A DNA stretch of 13,264 nucleotides from an uncultured Collinsella sp. (lineage in GTDB: Bacteria; Actinomycetota; Coriobacteriia; Coriobacteriales; Coriobacteriaceae). Under the pieces are notes generated by a model. It saw only the letters and a program-made list of their open reading frames with translations. It was not told where the DNA came from and made no database searches. Location of the stretch: positions 1 through 13,264 of the forward strand of contig USAX01000042.1 in the NCBI GenBank assembly GCA_900552705.1, read 5' to 3'. A program made the translations under genes and the position numbers. This document shows, piece after piece, positions 12,663 through 13,264 of the stretch; the first letter of the stretch is position 1; every line of letters begins with the position of its first letter.

Positions 12663-13264
12663 ATGCACAAGAATAAGCACATGCAGGTAGGCGCCAGCGA
12701 GTCCGCGGGCGCAACCCCGGGGACCGTACCCGCCGCTGCCGCCGAGCGCGAACGCCTCGAGCCCGCCGCCGCCCGCCGTCACGCCCGCCGCGCGCGTGCC
12801 TACATCGCGCTCGTCATGGTGGCGCTCGCCGCCACCCTGGGCGCCGCGACCTACGCTTGGTTTACCAGCAACATGAAGGTCAACACCAACTCGGTGAGCG
12901 TGCACAGCGACACGTCCAAGCTGGTGCTGGAGCTGGGCGATGCCGATCGCGGCAGCTGGTCGCAGCAGGGCGACGTTTCCCTGACTTCCAACGCGAGCGG
13001 TGCCGTAACGCTCTACCCGGTTTCGACCTTTGACCTCAACGGCTTTGCCGCCTGCGCGCAAAACAACTCGACCGGCGATGCCACGGTGTTTGAGCAGGCA
13101 AAAGACAATGGCTCTGCCTACTATCACGGCTGGATCGACCTGCGCCCCACCATTACCGGAACGGGAGCCAGCAAAGTAAAGGGTAAGGTCAACCTGTATC
13201 TGGCCGAATCCCTGGTCCCGCAGGACGCCAACGCCGAGCTGCTGCGTGCGGCCCGCGTGGGCAT
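12663..13264 (+). CDS. Secreted protein with SipW/TasA-like signal peptide (paralogue E, 3' end beyond window)
   Basis: The reading frame is open from the ATG at 12663 to the window end, giving 200 residues of an incomplete protein. It has an unusually long n-region: residues 1-46 are rich in Ala, Pro, Glu and Arg (R38-R-H-A-R-R-A-R45), ahead of a hydrophobic core (47-62) that ends in A-T-Y-A-W-F (62-67). The mature part then has L-Y-P-V-S-T-F-D-L, matching paralogue D, and K-V-N-L-Y-L-A-E. The expected C-terminal E-G-x-D-x-[DN]-C signature would lie outside the window. GGGGGCGAG is the ribosome site, and the 13-base gap from paralogue D indicates an operon. A shorter start at M7 would change the n-region little. 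A membrane-retained or sortase-linked product cannot be excluded without the C-terminus. Confidence 0.82.
   Translation, partial: MHKNKHMQVGASESAGATPGTVPAAAAERERLEPAAARRHARRARAYIALVMVALAATLGAATYAWFTSNMKVNTNSVSVHSDTSKLVLELGDADRGSWSQQGDVSLTSNASGAVTLYPVSTFDLNGFAACAQNNSTGDATVFEQAKDNGSAYYHGWIDLRPTITGTGASKVKGKVNLYLAESLVPQDANAELLRAARVG

Noticed and set aside
10890..13127. Long minus-strand open frames opposite secreted-protein cluster 2
   Set aside because: High-GC shadow frames without family matches; the plus-strand genes are tightly spaced with ribosome sites.
1..13264. CRISPR array, IS element with transposase, riboswitch
   Set aside because: No regularly spaced repeats, no transposase-like protein, and no leader matching a riboswitch class that I could recognise.

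Overview
The window looks like chromosomal DNA from a Coriobacteriia actinobacterium, most likely Collinsella or a close relative. This is inferred from four things: a mixed but GC-leaning composition, tandem secreted proteins whose signal peptides end in A-T-Y/F-A-W-F, a PD-(D/E)XK-like protein of a type I associate with these genomes, and a mannose-family PTS operon. No 16S or marker gene is present, so the genus is an inference.

Layout. (1) 101-2066 holds two secreted proteins with SipW/TasA-like signal peptides, then the start-less C-terminal remnant of a third paralogue, closed by a strong terminator at 2093-2126. (2) 2212-3694 holds an HNH_2-type nuclease-like gene and a small zinc-ribbon protein. 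(3) 3872-7984 is a self-contained catabolic locus. It comprises a GntR/HutC-type regulator, a terminator, a promoter with a 12-bp perfect inverted-repeat operator just downstream of its -10, a FrlB-like SIS-domain deglycase, mannose-family EIIB, EIIC and EIID, and a terminator. The regulator's own promoter region carries a near copy of the operator sequence. (4) 8123-8821 (minus strand) is a DUF5710-like protein with two C-x2-C pairs. Divergent from it, 9127-10230 encodes a protein with a PD-(D/E)XK/DUF559-like C-terminus that appears to be expressed from a leaderless mRNA. (5) 10250-10457 is a non-coding MITE-like palindrome with 32-bp perfect inner arms, followed by a minus-strand tRNA-Val(GAC) with clear promoter and terminator. 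(6) 10917 to the window end is a second, more GC-rich operon of at least three secreted proteins of the same signal-peptide class. The last one is cut by the window edge.

How the parts work together. The central operon most likely imports an Amadori-type sugar-amine conjugate through the PTS as its 6-phosphate and cleaves it with the SIS deglycase, repressed by the GntR protein until a phosphorylated intermediate appears. No EIIA gene is present, so this subunit must come from elsewhere. The flanking clusters encode five recognisable members plus one remnant of a divergent exported family. Beyond the signal peptide, most share a C-terminal signature E-G-x-D-x-[DN]-C and several an L-x-P-x-S-T-like motif. 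By analogy with TasA-type proteins they could form a surface or matrix structure, but this is inference. These clusters are the best candidate for an undescribed system.
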